DNA of 64,000 nt. It comes from Arthrobacter horti (GTDB lineage Bacteria; Actinomycetota; Actinomycetes; Actinomycetales; Micrococcaceae). The notes beneath the pieces are model-generated. The model was not told the DNA's origin, made no database searches, and saw nothing but the letters and a program-made list of their open reading frames with translations. The translations under genes were made by a program, and so were the position numbers. Position 1 is the first letter of the stretch, and each line of letters opens with the position of its first letter. Location: the NCBI RefSeq assembly GCF_030731045.1, contig NZ_JAVALS010000006.1, forward strand, positions 1 to 64,000, written 5' to 3'. Below, piece by piece: positions 1-7,636 of this stretch.

Positions 1-76
1 CACCCAGCACGGACTCACCCGCCAACAAGCGGTGATACGCCTCCGCCCGGACCTCCCACGCGATCTTCTTCGCCAC
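1..76 (-). CDS. N-terminal fragment of an unidentified gene, possibly a transposase or HTH protein
   Basis: Only 25 codons lie inside the window; the gene runs off the left edge. Reading leftwards from a GTG at 76, the product begins VAKKIAWEVRAEAYHRLLAG. A GGAGG sits at 83-87, six bases before the GTG, and an in-frame TGA lies just upstream at 92-94, so this start is well supported. The short basic helix resembles the beginning of insertion-sequence helix-turn-helix proteins, but the fragment is too short to assign a family. It reads in the same direction as the cysteine genes and follows cysN by about 90 bp. Confidence 0.4.
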   Translation of the reverse strand, partial: MAKKIAWEVRAEAYHRLLAGESVLG

Positions 77-167
77 GCACACCCTCCACCATCAGGGTGT
101 TGCGCTAACCTTCTGAACTCGCCCGGGTTTTAGGGGCGTGAACTGTTACTTCGCGAGGGAGGGGGAG

Positions 168-1550
168 CTAGATCCAGTACCGCTCGTCCTCGGAATCGCC
201 CGGGTGCTCCTTGACCATGCCCGCGGCGAGGGTGTTGCCGTCCGCGGGGTCGATCACCAGGAACGCGCCCGTGCGGCGGTGCTTGGCGTACGGCTCCAGG
301 GGCAGCTCCGCGGCCAAGCGGATCTGGACCTCGCCGATGTCGTTGAGTTCCAGTCCGGTGGTCGGTTGCACCTCGAACGAATCCAGGTCCAGCTTCCCGG
401 ACACCGTCCGCACGATCGCCTTCACCGTCTGGGTGCCGTGCTTGACGAACACCCGGGCGCCCTCGCGCAGCGGCTTGGAGGACAGCCACGCCACGGAACC
501 GTAGAGATCAGCGGAGGACTCCCCCACCGTTCCGGCGGCGGCGATCGTGTCGCCGCGGGCGATGTCGATCTCGTCGGCGAGGCGCAGCGCCACCGATTGC
601 GGGGCGAAGGCCGTCTGCAGGGAGGTGCCGGCGAAGTCGATGCCGGTGACCGTCGTCGTGCGCGGCTCATGCCCCGGCGAAAGGACCACCACGGAGTCGC
701 CCACCGTCACCGTACCCTCGGCCACCTGGCCGGCGTAGGCGCGATAGTCGCGGTACGCCTCGACATCCAGGCCGCGTGCGACGGCGTCCGGAGCCAGGGC
801 GCCCTGCGGACGGACCGCGAGCTGCACCGGGAAGCGGAAGGCCTCGTGCTCGTCCTCCAGCTCGTCCGCGGCCGGCAGGGTCTCCAGGACCTCCAGCAGG
901 GGCGGGCCCTGGTACCAGGGCATGCGCGGGGATCGGTCCACCACGTTGTCGCCGTCCAGGGCGGAGACCGGGATGACCAGGACGTCGGCGTGGTCGGGTG
1001 CCGTTCCGATCCCGAGTTCCTTGGACACCCGGCGGATGTCCGCCTCGATGTCCCTGAACACGGACTCGGAGAAGTCCACCAGGTCCACCTTGTTCACGGC
1101 CACCACCACATGCGGGACACGCAGCAGGTGCAGCACGGACAGGTGCCGGCGGGTCTGCTCCAGGACACCCTTGCGGGCGTCGATCAGGACCACGACGGCG
1201 TCCGCCGTGGACGCGCCGGTCACCGTGTTCTTGGTGTACTGCACGTGCCCGGGGCAGTCGGCCAGGATGAAGCTGCGGCGGTCCGTGGCGAAGTAGCGGT
1301 AGGCCACGTCGATCGTGATGCCCTGTTCCCGCTCGGCGCGCAGGCCGTCGGTCAGCAGTGCCAGGTCCAGGCCGCCCTTCTCCCCGCCGAAGCCGCGGTC
1401 CGCGCTGGTGCGGGCGACGGCGTCGAGGGTGTCGGCCAGGATCGCCTTGGAATCGTGCAGGAGGCGGCCCACCAGGGTGGACTTGCCGTCATCGACACTG
1501 CCGGCGGTCGCGAAACGGAACAGCGTGGCTGAAGCGAGTGCGGTGCTCAT
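168..1550 (-). CDS. cysN: Sulfate adenylyltransferase large subunit (GTPase), CysN
   Basis: The product is the GTP-hydrolysing subunit of ATP sulfurylase, which with CysD makes adenosine 5'-phosphosulfate (APS) from ATP and sulfate in the cytosol. The 460-residue protein opens with a translation-factor GTPase domain: P-loop GSVDDGKST at about residues 17-25, DCPGHVQY for the G3 region, and NKVD for G4. EF-Tu-like beta-barrel domains follow. The length matches stand-alone CysN; there is no C-terminal APS kinase (CysC) extension. It is the last gene of the sir-cysH-cysD-cysN series; its ATG overlaps the cysD stop in a TAATG arrangement, suggesting coupled translation. Confidence 0.97.
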   Translation of the reverse strand: MSTALASATLFRFATAGSVDDGKSTLVGRLLHDSKAILADTLDAVARTSADRGFGGEKGGLDLALLTDGLRAEREQGITIDVAYRYFATDRRSFILADCPGHVQYTKNTVTGASTADAVVVLIDARKGVLEQTRRHLSVLHLLRVPHVVVAVNKVDLVDFSESVFRDIEADIRRVSKELGIGTAPDHADVLVIPVSALDGDNVVDRSPRMPWYQGPPLLEVLETLPAADELEDEHEAFRFPVQLAVRPQGALAPDAVARGLDVEAYRDYRAYAGQVAEGTVTVGDSVVVLSPGHEPRTTTVTGIDFAGTSLQTAFAPQSVALRLADEIDIARGDTIAAAGTVGESSADLYGSVAWLSSKPLREGARVFVKHGTQTVKAIVRTVSGKLDLDSFEVQPTTGLELNDIGEVQIRLAAELPLEPYAKHRRTGAFLVIDPADGNTLAAGMVKEHPGDSEDERYWI

Positions 1551-2620
1551 TAGAAATACCCGTCCTTCTTGCGGTCTTCCATGGCCGCCTCGGAGATGCG
1601 GTCATCCGCGCGGGTCGCGCCGCGCTCGGTGAGGGTGGAGGCTGCCACTTCGACGACGACGGCGGCCACGTCGGCCGCGTCGCTCTCCACCGCGCCGGTG
1701 CAGGACATGTCGCCCACGGTGCGGTAACGGACCAGCTTGGTGATGACCTCTTCACCCGGATTGGGGAGGGAGACCTCGCCCACGGCGCGCCACATGCCGT
1801 CGCGGCGGAACACCTCACGCTCGTGGGCGTAGTAGAGGCCGGGCAGCTCGATGTTCTCGCGCTCGATGTAGCGCCAGATGTCCAGCTCGGTCCAGTTGCT
1901 GATGGGGAACGCGCGTACGTGCTGGCCCACCGTGTGGCGGCCGTTGTACAGATTCCACAGCTCGGGACGCTGGTTGCGCGGGTCCCACTGGCCGAACTCG
2001 TCGCGCAGGGACAGGATGCGCTCCTTGGCGCGGGCTTTGTCCTCGTCGCGGCGGCCGCCGCCGAAGACGGCGTCGAACTTGTTCTTCTGGATGGCATCCA
2101 GAAGCGGCACGGTCTGCAGCGGGTTGCGGGTGCCGTCCGCGCGCTCCTGGAGTTCGCCACGGTCGATGAACTCCTGCACGGAGCCGACCACGAGCTTCAG
2201 GCCCAGGCGCTCCACGGTGCGGTCCCGGAAGTCGATGACCTCAGGGAAGTTGTGACCGGTGTCCACGTGCAGCACCGGGAACGGCACCTTGCCGGGCCAG
2301 AAGGCCTTGGTGGCCAGGTGCAGCATGACCACGGAGTCCTTGCCGCCGGAGAACAGCAGCGCGGGCCGCTCGAACTCGGCAACCACCTCACGGATGATGT
2401 GAATGGCCTCGGCCTCGAGCGCGTCGAGCGTGCCGAGCCGGTTGTCGTTTGCGCTCGGGCTTTCGGCCGCTTCCCCCCGCGGCTTAGACACGCTCGCTCG
2501 TTCCTCGCTCGCGCGATGCGCCGCTTCCGGGGAATCGGCCGAAAGCCCCTCCACCAGTTGGTCACCGGTCTGCGTCACGTTCTCCACCTCGAGTTCTTCG
2601 GAAAAGGTCTGGGTGCTCAT
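1550..2620 (-). CDS. cysD: Sulfate adenylyltransferase small subunit, CysD, with an in-frame N-terminal insertion
   Basis: This is the catalytic ATP-PPi-synthetase subunit of ATP sulfurylase. The core carries the PP-loop LLFSGGKDSVVMLHLA, HVDTGHNFPEV and the FGGGRRDE segment typical of CysD. I place the start at the ATG at 2620, which overlaps the cysH stop (ATGA); an in-frame ATG at 2635 would add five residues. The protein is about 356 residues against roughly 300 for most family members. The surplus is all N-terminal: residues about 25-55 (around ASEERASVSKPRGEA) come from a palindrome-bounded DNA segment (see the repeat at 2457-2548), and the conserved part begins near residue 60 (LDALEAEAIHIIRE). 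Confidence 0.96.
   Translation of the reverse strand: MSTQTFSEELEVENVTQTGDQLVEGLSADSPEAAHRASEERASVSKPRGEAAESPSANDNRLGTLDALEAEAIHIIREVVAEFERPALLFSGGKDSVVMLHLATKAFWPGKVPFPVLHVDTGHNFPEVIDFRDRTVERLGLKLVVGSVQEFIDRGELQERADGTRNPLQTVPLLDAIQKNKFDAVFGGGRRDEDKARAKERILSLRDEFGQWDPRNQRPELWNLYNGRHTVGQHVRAFPISNWTELDIWRYIERENIELPGLYYAHEREVFRRDGMWRAVGEVSLPNPGEEVITKLVRYRTVGDMSCTGAVESDAADVAAVVVEVAASTLTERGATRADDRISEAAMEDRKKDGYF
2457..2548. repeat. Palindrome-bounded insertion inside the cysD coding sequence
   Basis: The 20 bp GGGCTTTCGGCCGCTTCCCC at 2457-2476 is matched by its reverse complement at 2529-2548 with one mismatch. The 52 bp between the arms include a CGCTCGCTCG...CTCGCTCGCG tract. The reading frame of cysD stays open right through the element, which adds about 31 Ser/Glu/Ala-rich residues just before the conserved CysD core. 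The arms and the internal repeats suggest an inserted palindromic element rather than gradual sequence drift. Confidence 0.7.
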
Positions 2621-3345
2621 GTGTGGAGCCCGCATTCGGTCTTGTCGGATCCGGCCCAGCGGCCGGAGCGGGGATCAGCTCCCGGCGCGACCTTGTTGGT
2701 GCACGGCTGGCAGCCGATGGACGGGTAGCCCTGGTTCAACAGTGGGTTGGAGGGCAGCAGGTGCTCCTCCGAGTACTCCGTCAGCTGCTCGAACGTCCAC
2801 GGCGCCACGGGGTTGACCTTGACCAGCCCGTTCGTCTCGTCCCAGGTCACCAGGGGGGTGTTGGTCCGGGTGGGGGCCTCGTCGCGGCGCACACCGGTGA
2901 ACCACAGCTCGTAGCCGGCCAGGGTGCGGCGCAGCGGCACCACCTTGCGCATATTGCAGCAGGAGGCGGCGTCCCGGGCGAAGAGGTCCTTGCCGAAGAG
3001 CCGGTCCTGCTGCTCCACGGTGTTCTCCGGGAGCACATCCACCACGTTCACGCGCAGGGCCTTGGCCACGGCGTCACGGGTCTGGTACGTCTCCGGGAAG
3101 TGGTAGCCGGTGTCCAGGAAGAGCACGTCCACGTCCGGCAGCTGCTCGGCCACGAGGGCCGGGAGCACGCTGTCCGCCATGGAGCAGGCGACGGCGACCT
3201 TAGGCGTGGCGAAGTTGCGCGCCACCCAGGCGATGATCTCCTCGGCCGAGGCGTTCCAGTCGAGCTCGGCGGCGCCGGCCTCGGCGAGGGCCTTGAGCTC
3301 CTCGTGGGAGCGAAGGCCCCTCTCGGTACGGATATCAGTGGTCAC
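2617..3345 (-). CDS. cysH: Assimilatory adenylylsulfate (APS) reductase, CysH family
   Basis: This enzyme reduces activated sulfate to sulfite. Recognisable parts of the 242-residue protein are the PP-loop-like CSMADSVLPALV, the DTGYHFPET segment, the paired cysteines in CCNMRKVVPL, GVRRDEAPTR, and near the end GCQPC followed by ECGLH. The CC plus CxxC set is the [4Fe-4S] ligand pattern of APS reductases; PAPS-only reductases lack it. The C-terminal ECGLH cysteine is the catalytic one in the family. Use of APS fits with the absence of an APS kinase gene here. The GTG start overlaps the sir stop by four bases and has a GGAGG about eight bases upstream. Confidence 0.94.
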   Translation of the reverse strand: MTTDIRTERGLRSHEELKALAEAGAAELDWNASAEEIIAWVARNFATPKVAVACSMADSVLPALVAEQLPDVDVLFLDTGYHFPETYQTRDAVAKALRVNVVDVLPENTVEQQDRLFGKDLFARDAASCCNMRKVVPLRRTLAGYELWFTGVRRDEAPTRTNTPLVTWDETNGLVKVNPVAPWTFEQLTEYSEEHLLPSNPLLNQGYPSIGCQPCTNKVAPGADPRSGRWAGSDKTECGLHT

Positions 3346-5090
3346 TGCAGTGCCTCCTCATCGGCGGAATGAGCCCATTCGGCGAAGCTCTGGCCTTCGG
3401 CGTGATCGGCCACGAAACGGCGCACCACGCGCTCTACGTAGTCGGGAAGATCGGCCACGTAGACCTTCAGGCCGCGGACGGTCCGGCCCAGGCCGGCCTC
3501 CTCACGGGTGGTGGACGCCAGCCCGCCGCCCAGGTGCACCTGGAAACCGGGGGCCGGGTCGCCGCCGTCGACGGGGAGCATCATGCCTTTGAGGCCGATG
3601 TCCGCGGTCTGGATGCGGGCGCAGGAGTTGGGGCAGCCGTTGATGTGCAGGCTCAGGGCCTCCGGCAGGGAGCCGTCCTCCACCAGATCGGCCAGGCGGC
3701 GCTCCAGCTCGGCGATGGCCGTGGCGGCGTTCTCCTTGGTCTCCACGATGGCCAGCTTGCAGAACTCGATGCCCGTGCAGGCGATGGTGCCGCGGCGGAA
3801 CACGCTCGGCTTGGCGGACAGGCCCAGGGTCTCAAGACCCGCGGTGAGGGACTCCACCCGCTCACCGGGGACGTCCAGGACCACCAGCTTCTGGTGCGGG
3901 GTGGTGCGCAGACGCTGGGAGCCATGGGTTTCCAGGAGATCGGCGAGTGCCAGCATGGTCGGGCCGGCGAGGCGGCCCACGGTGGGGGCCACTCCGATGA
4001 AGAATTTCCCGTCCTTCTGTTCGTGCACGCCCACGTGATCGCCCGGGGTGGACGGTTTGGGGGCGGCGGGGCCGTCGGCCAGCTCGTAGCCGAGGTATTC
4101 GTCCTGGAGCACCTGGCGGAACTTCTCGGGACCCCAATCGGCCAGCAGGAACTTCAGGCGCGCCTTGGTGCGCATCCGGCGGTAGCCGTAGTCGCGGAAG
4201 ATGCTGGTGACGCCCTCCCACACCTCGGCGCCCTGCTCGGGGCGGACGAAGGCGCCCAGGCGCTTGCCGAGCATGGGGTTGGTGGACAGCGCGCCGCCCA
4301 CCCAGAGGTCATAGCCCAGGCCCAGTTCCGGGTGCTCCACACCGACGAACGCGACGTCGTTGATCTCGTGCACCACGTCCTGGGACGGATGGCCGGTGAT
4401 GGCCGTCTTGTACTTGCGCGGCAGGTTCGCGAACGCCGGATCGCCGATGTACTTCGCGGCGATCTCATGGATCAGCGGGGTGGGGTCGATGATCTCGTCC
4501 TTGGCGATGCCCGCCACGGGAGAGCCGAGGATGACGCGGGGCACGTCGCCGCACGCCTCAGTGGTGTGCAGGCCCACGCCCTCCAGACGGCGCCAGATCT
4601 CCGGGACGTCCTCCACACGGATCCAGTGCAGCTGGATGTTCTGGCGGTCCGTGATGTCCGCGGTGCCGCGGGCGAAGTCCACGGAGATCTGACCGATCAC
4701 GCGCAGCTGTTCGGTGCTGAGTGCACCGCCGTCGATGCGGACGCGGAGCATGAAGTACTTGTCCTCGAGCTCGTGGGGCTCAAGGGTGGCGGTCTTGCCG
4801 CCGTCGATGCCCTGGCGGCGCTGCGTGTACAGGCCCCACCAGCGGAAACGGCCGTGCAGATCGGTGCTGTCGATCGAGTCGAAGCCGCCCTGCGCGTAGA
4901 TGGTCTCGATCCGCTCGCGGACGGAGAGACCGCCGTCCTCCTGCTTCCAGACCTCGTTCGGGTTCAGCGGGGTGGTGCCGTCCACCTTCCACTGACCGTG
5001 CGGCTTGGCCGCCGGACGGCCGGCCCGCGGAGTGCGGGCGGGGCGGGCTTCAGGCGTCGGCTGCGCACCGGCGAGGGCTGTTTCTGTCAT
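3342..5090 (-). CDS. sir: Ferredoxin-type sulfite (or nitrite) reductase, Sir/NirA family
   Basis: This siroheme [4Fe-4S] enzyme is expected to reduce sulfite to sulfide with six electrons. The 582-residue protein has the two-fold repeated sulfite/nitrite reductase architecture. The cluster and siroheme ligands are visible as ACTGIEFCKLA (about two thirds along) and NGCPNSC. Its place directly before cysH-cysD-cysN supports sulfite over nitrite as substrate. The frame stays open to 5153, but I choose the ATG at 5090 (MTETALAG). It has no Shine-Dalgarno; instead a TACATT sits six bases before it, as expected for a leaderless mRNA. A CbiX-type chelatase, possibly supplying siroheme, lies upstream. 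Confidence 0.94.
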   Translation of the reverse strand: MTETALAGAQPTPEARPARTPRAGRPAAKPHGQWKVDGTTPLNPNEVWKQEDGGLSVRERIETIYAQGGFDSIDSTDLHGRFRWWGLYTQRRQGIDGGKTATLEPHELEDKYFMLRVRIDGGALSTEQLRVIGQISVDFARGTADITDRQNIQLHWIRVEDVPEIWRRLEGVGLHTTEACGDVPRVILGSPVAGIAKDEIIDPTPLIHEIAAKYIGDPAFANLPRKYKTAITGHPSQDVVHEINDVAFVGVEHPELGLGYDLWVGGALSTNPMLGKRLGAFVRPEQGAEVWEGVTSIFRDYGYRRMRTKARLKFLLADWGPEKFRQVLQDEYLGYELADGPAAPKPSTPGDHVGVHEQKDGKFFIGVAPTVGRLAGPTMLALADLLETHGSQRLRTTPHQKLVVLDVPGERVESLTAGLETLGLSAKPSVFRRGTIACTGIEFCKLAIVETKENAATAIAELERRLADLVEDGSLPEALSLHINGCPNSCARIQTADIGLKGMMLPVDGGDPAPGFQVHLGGGLASTTREEAGLGRTVRGLKVYVADLPDYVERVVRRFVADHAEGQSFAEWAHSADEEALQ

Positions 5091-5096
5091 ACGAAA

Positions 5097-5126
5097 AATG
5101 TAGGGTGGCCCACTTTGGCCACCCAA
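5097..5126 (-). promoter_or_regulatory. Promoter and palindromic operator of the sir-cysHDN operon
   Basis: On the minus strand a TTGGGT (5121-5126) and TACATT (5097-5102) are separated by 18 bp and end six bases before the sir ATG. The spacer is filled by a perfect inverted repeat, GGGTGGCC-N6-GGCCACCC at 5103-5124, which also covers the -35 hexamer. A dimeric repressor bound here would block RNA polymerase. A second CTTGGGTG copy lies further upstream near 5148-5155. The regulator is unknown; sulfur-responsive repression is an inference from the genes controlled. Confidence 0.65.
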
Positions 5127-5193
5127 GGTCACCGGACACGTGACGACACCCAAGGCAATAATTCGTCACGGACGCCTCAGACCCTTGCGCGGC

Positions 5194-5886
5194 TCAGCCG
5201 GCGGCCTCCAGGGCCTCGTCGAAATGCTTCAGCACCAGCTCAGCGAGGGATCGCGCCGGCAGCAGCGGCTCCGCCACCACGTCCGCGCCGGCTTTGAAGA
5301 GCTGGTCATGGAACCAGCCGTGGGCCAGCAGATAAGACGCGACGACGACGCGCGATGCCCCCTCCGCGCGGAGCTGCGCCACCGCGTCGGGGACCTTCGG
5401 CTCTGCCGCACTCCCGTAGGCGCAGCGGACCGGGCGCCCGAGCAGCGAGGCGAGGTGCCCCGCGACCTCCTCCACGGCGACGGAGGCCTCCGGGCGGGAG
5501 GAGCCGGCGGCGGCCAGCACCACGGCGTCGTCGTCGGCCAGCCCGGCCTCCGTGAGGCGGTCCCGCAGCACCTCCGCCAGGAGCTCGTCCGGGCCGAGCG
5601 GCGCCGCCGCGAGGGTCCCCGGGCGCGAGGCGGCGGCGCGGGCGATGTCCACCTGGACGTGGAAGCCCACGCTCAGCAGGAGCGGCACGATCACGGCCGT
5701 GCGGCCCTCCGCCAGACCCGCCACGACGCCGGGCAGGGCGGGCTCCTGGACGTCGACGTACGCCTCCAGCACCTCGAGCCCGGGGCGCAGGGCCGCCACG
5801 GCCTCCCGGAGTCCGCGCACCTCGGCATCGCCGGTGGCGTTGCTGGTTCCGTGCGAGCAGGCGATCAGGACGGGGGTCTCACTCAT
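5194..5886 (-). CDS. CbiX/SirB-type chelatase (probable sirohydrochlorin ferrochelatase)
   Basis: The 230-residue product starts LIACSHGTSNATGD, the conserved active-site histidine region of class II chelatases, and has a second candidate metal ligand in LLAHGWFHDQLF. Two repeated chelatase-like halves can be followed. These enzymes insert iron or cobalt into sirohydrochlorin; beside a siroheme-dependent sulfite reductase the iron reaction is the natural role. It is encoded upstream of sir on the same strand, with about 100 bp containing the sir promoter between them. A TAGGCT seven bases before the ATG suggests a leaderless transcript, though a GGGAG also lies close by. Confidence 0.85.
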   Translation of the reverse strand: MSETPVLIACSHGTSNATGDAEVRGLREAVAALRPGLEVLEAYVDVQEPALPGVVAGLAEGRTAVIVPLLLSVGFHVQVDIARAAASRPGTLAAAPLGPDELLAEVLRDRLTEAGLADDDAVVLAAAGSSRPEASVAVEEVAGHLASLLGRPVRCAYGSAAEPKVPDAVAQLRAEGASRVVVASYLLAHGWFHDQLFKAGADVVAEPLLPARSLAELVLKHFDEALEAAG

Positions 5887-6014
5887 GGCAGGGAGCCTAA
5901 CGTGTTCCAGACCACGGCGGAGCAGGGTGCCCGTGACTTAAAATGGGTGCGTAACATGTCGGGCACCCCATCCCTGGGCTCACCGTCGTTCCGCCGGTGC
6001 CCGAAGGGAGCACG

Positions 6015-6653
6015 ATGTCCTTTGCTGCGGGGCTCCAGGCCCTGGACCTCTTGGGGGTCTTCTTCTTCGCCGTCTCCGGCTCGCTCCTGGCGGCACGCAA
6101 GGGGTTCGACGTGATCGGCTCATTGCTGCTCGCCTGCCTGGTCGGCATGGGCGGCGGTGTGGTCCGGGACGTGATCCTGGCCGTCGGCATCCCGTCCGCC
6201 TTCAATGATCCGGTCTACCTGATCCCGCCGGTGCTCGCCGCCGCCCTGGTGTATGTGCTGTTCAACAGTGTGCAGCGCTACACCTCGCTGCTGACGCTGT
6301 TCGACGCCGCCGGGCTCGCCCTGTTCTGCATCTCCGGCACGCTCAAGGCGATCACCTATGGGGCCAACCCGGTCACCGCCGTCCTGCTGGGCGTCACCAC
6401 GGCCGTGGGCGGAGGGGTGCTGCGGGACATCACGGCCAACGAGGTGCCCAGCCTGTTCAACGCCCGCGAGATCTACGCGCTGCCGGCGTTCGTCGGGGCG
6501 GCGCTGACCGCCCTGGTGTGGAACCTGGGCTGGTTCACCATCGTCACGGGTCCGGCGATCGCGGCCCTGGTGTTCGTCTTCCGCGTGGTGGCCTGGCGCC
6601 GGCATTGGTGCGTGCCCCTGGCCGTGCGCGGCTGGCACCGCCCGGGGGCCTGA
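6015..6653 (+). CDS. TRIC/UPF0126 family membrane protein
   Basis: The 212-residue protein has six to seven hydrophobic segments in two similar halves, each with a glycine-rich stretch (GMGGGVVRDV near residue 46 and AVGGGVLRDI near residue 134). This is the signature of the bacterial YadS/YicG (UPF0126) family, related to trimeric intracellular cation channels. Its substrate in this organism cannot be read from sequence. The frame is open from 5997, but the ATG at 6015 is preceded by a GGGAG (6005-6009) and gives the usual N-terminus. It diverges from the CbiX gene. A GC hairpin follows. Confidence 0.88.
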   Translation: MSFAAGLQALDLLGVFFFAVSGSLLAARKGFDVIGSLLLACLVGMGGGVVRDVILAVGIPSAFNDPVYLIPPVLAAALVYVLFNSVQRYTSLLTLFDAAGLALFCISGTLKAITYGANPVTAVLLGVTTAVGGGVLRDITANEVPSLFNAREIYALPAFVGAALTALVWNLGWFTIVTGPAIAALVFVFRVVAWRRHWCVPLAVRGWHRPGA

Positions 6654-6679
6654 GCGCGGACGCCCACACGGCGGTCCGC

Positions 6680-6703
6680 GGAACCGGCCGCTCCGCCGGT
6701 TTC
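6680..6703 (+). terminator. Hairpin after the TRIC gene
   Basis: GGAACCGGC and GCCGGTTTC form a 9 bp stem with one G-U pair around a CGCTCC loop, 26 bp after the stop codon. A short T-run is part of the right arm, but no long T-tract follows, so termination efficiency is uncertain. Confidence 0.45.
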
Positions 6704-6746
6704 AGGCCGCTGACGTGGGCTTGCACGCACTCGATAGGATGAACCC

Positions 6747-7172
6747 ATGAGCGAAATGTTCGTGGAGAAGTACCGTGCCCTGGTCCCGAAGTACCTGGAA
6801 GACGAGTGGCAGGAAGACGACGGCATCCCCGAGGCTGAGCTCAACGCCGCGCTGGCCGCACTCAAGCTGGACCTCCCCCTGGCGATGCGGGAGTTCTATC
6901 TGACGCTGGGCGGCTGCGTGGACATCATGGAGGCCTACCACTACTTCTGGGATCCGGAGGAGCTGGAAGTCGACGATGAAGGCTTCCTCATGTTCCTGGA
7001 GGACGAGGAGGAGAGCTACACCTGGGGAATCCGGGTGGGCGATCTCCGCGTACCGGACCCCATCGTCTGGCGTAAGAACAACGCCCGCGGCGAGTGGAAG
7101 AGCGAAGACGGCACCTTCTCCGAGTTCACTTTTGACATGCTCGCCTGGGCCTTCGAAGACGACGAGGACTGA
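6747..7172 (+). CDS. Small acidic SUKH/SMI1-KNR4-like protein
   Basis: The 141-residue, strongly acidic protein shows the general layout of the SUKH (SMI1/KNR4) superfamily. It has an N-terminal helix with LPLAMREFYLTLGG, then a strand with FLMFLEDEEES, then the WGI...DPIVWRKNN region, and an acidic helical end. Many bacterial members are immunity proteins for contact-dependent or polymorphic toxins, while others are stand-alone with unknown roles. No toxin gene lies nearby, so a function in immunity is not supported here. TAGGAT sits exactly six bases before the ATG with no clear ribosome site, as for a leaderless mRNA. Confidence 0.6.
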   Translation: MSEMFVEKYRALVPKYLEDEWQEDDGIPEAELNAALAALKLDLPLAMREFYLTLGGCVDIMEAYHYFWDPEELEVDDEGFLMFLEDEEESYTWGIRVGDLRVPDPIVWRKNNARGEWKSEDGTFSEFTFDMLAWAFEDDED

Positions 7173-7209
7173 TCACCTCCCGCCGGGAGGATATTTTGGG
7201 CGACCGGAC

Positions 7210-7239
7210 TGGACTCGATGACAGTTTTCGTCATAAGAT
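7210..7239 (+). promoter_or_regulatory. Promoter of the C-rich-loop small RNA
   Basis: TGGACT (7210-7215) and TAAGAT (7234-7239) are separated by 18 bp. The expected transcript start, six to seven bases downstream, coincides with the base of the first hairpin of the RNA described below. Confidence 0.5.
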
Positions 7240-7245
7240 AGAGGC

Positions 7246-7373
7246 AGGAATCGCCCCCTCCTAAGGTGATTCTTGAAGGAGACCTCCTCCTAAAGGTTTC
7301 CTGATTTCGCACGGAGCAGGCCCGCAGGACAAATAAGCTACCCCCCTAGCTGTCCGGTTGGGCCTGTTCTGCG
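7246..7373 (+). ncRNA. 6C-like small RNA with C-rich hairpin loops
   Basis: No gene occupies this stretch, but three consecutive hairpins do. Hairpin 1 pairs 7246-7255 with 7265-7274 (10 bp, two G-U) and exposes CCCTCCTAA. Hairpin 2 pairs 7277-7285 with 7294-7302 (9 bp, one G-U) and exposes CCTCCTAA. Hairpin 3 is longer: GAGCAGGCCC (7314-7323) pairs with GGGCCTGTTC (7360-7369), GGAC with GTCC inside, and AGCTA/TAGCT close an exact CCCCCC loop at 7341-7346. Actinobacterial 6C RNAs are defined by paired stem-loops with six or more loop cytosines, so I place it near that class. CCUCC is complementary to Shine-Dalgarno GGAGG, which suggests direct pairing with mRNA ribosome sites. Confidence 0.65.
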
Positions 7374-7567
7374 TTTAAGGGCCAATCCGGATCAGGCCGG
7401 AGGCGCCTGTGATCCGCGCCACTTCACTGCGCGCATCCTCTCCGAGCGCCTCCGCGGACATCGCCGCCGGACCGCGAAAGCACCCGGAAGAACCCTCCGA
7501 TACCTCACGAACGGTCGTCAGGGCCCCGCCGGACCCATTCATACCGAACGGAATGTTTTTCTCCACG
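7374..7567. other. Gap without a recognised gene
   Basis: Between the small RNA and the terminator at 7568 I see no convincing ORF. A hairpin from GGATCA and TGATCC around 7389-7415 could end the small RNA, but it has no T-run. The short ORFs here lack coding character and ribosome sites. Confidence 0.5.
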
Positions 7568-7606
7568 AAAAAGCCCCGGTCCCGTCACAGACGGGGCCGG
7601 GGCTTT
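7568..7606. terminator. Strong intrinsic terminator downstream of the polyprenyl synthase gene
   Basis: AAAAAGCCCCGG and CCGGGGCTTT form a long GC-rich stem with CCCGTC/GACGGG inside, flanked by A-rich sequence on the left and T on the right. It lies 30 bp beyond the minus-strand stop at 7637. On the minus strand the stem is followed by TTTTT, the classic intrinsic arrangement. Confidence 0.85.
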
Positions 7607-7636
7607 GTCACGCGCCGTAAAGCGATACCACAAGTC

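Noticed and set aside
7375-7566. A 63-codon minus-strand ORF between the small RNA and the terminator
   Set aside because: It has no ribosome site, no family resemblance, and a composition like non-coding GC-rich DNA.
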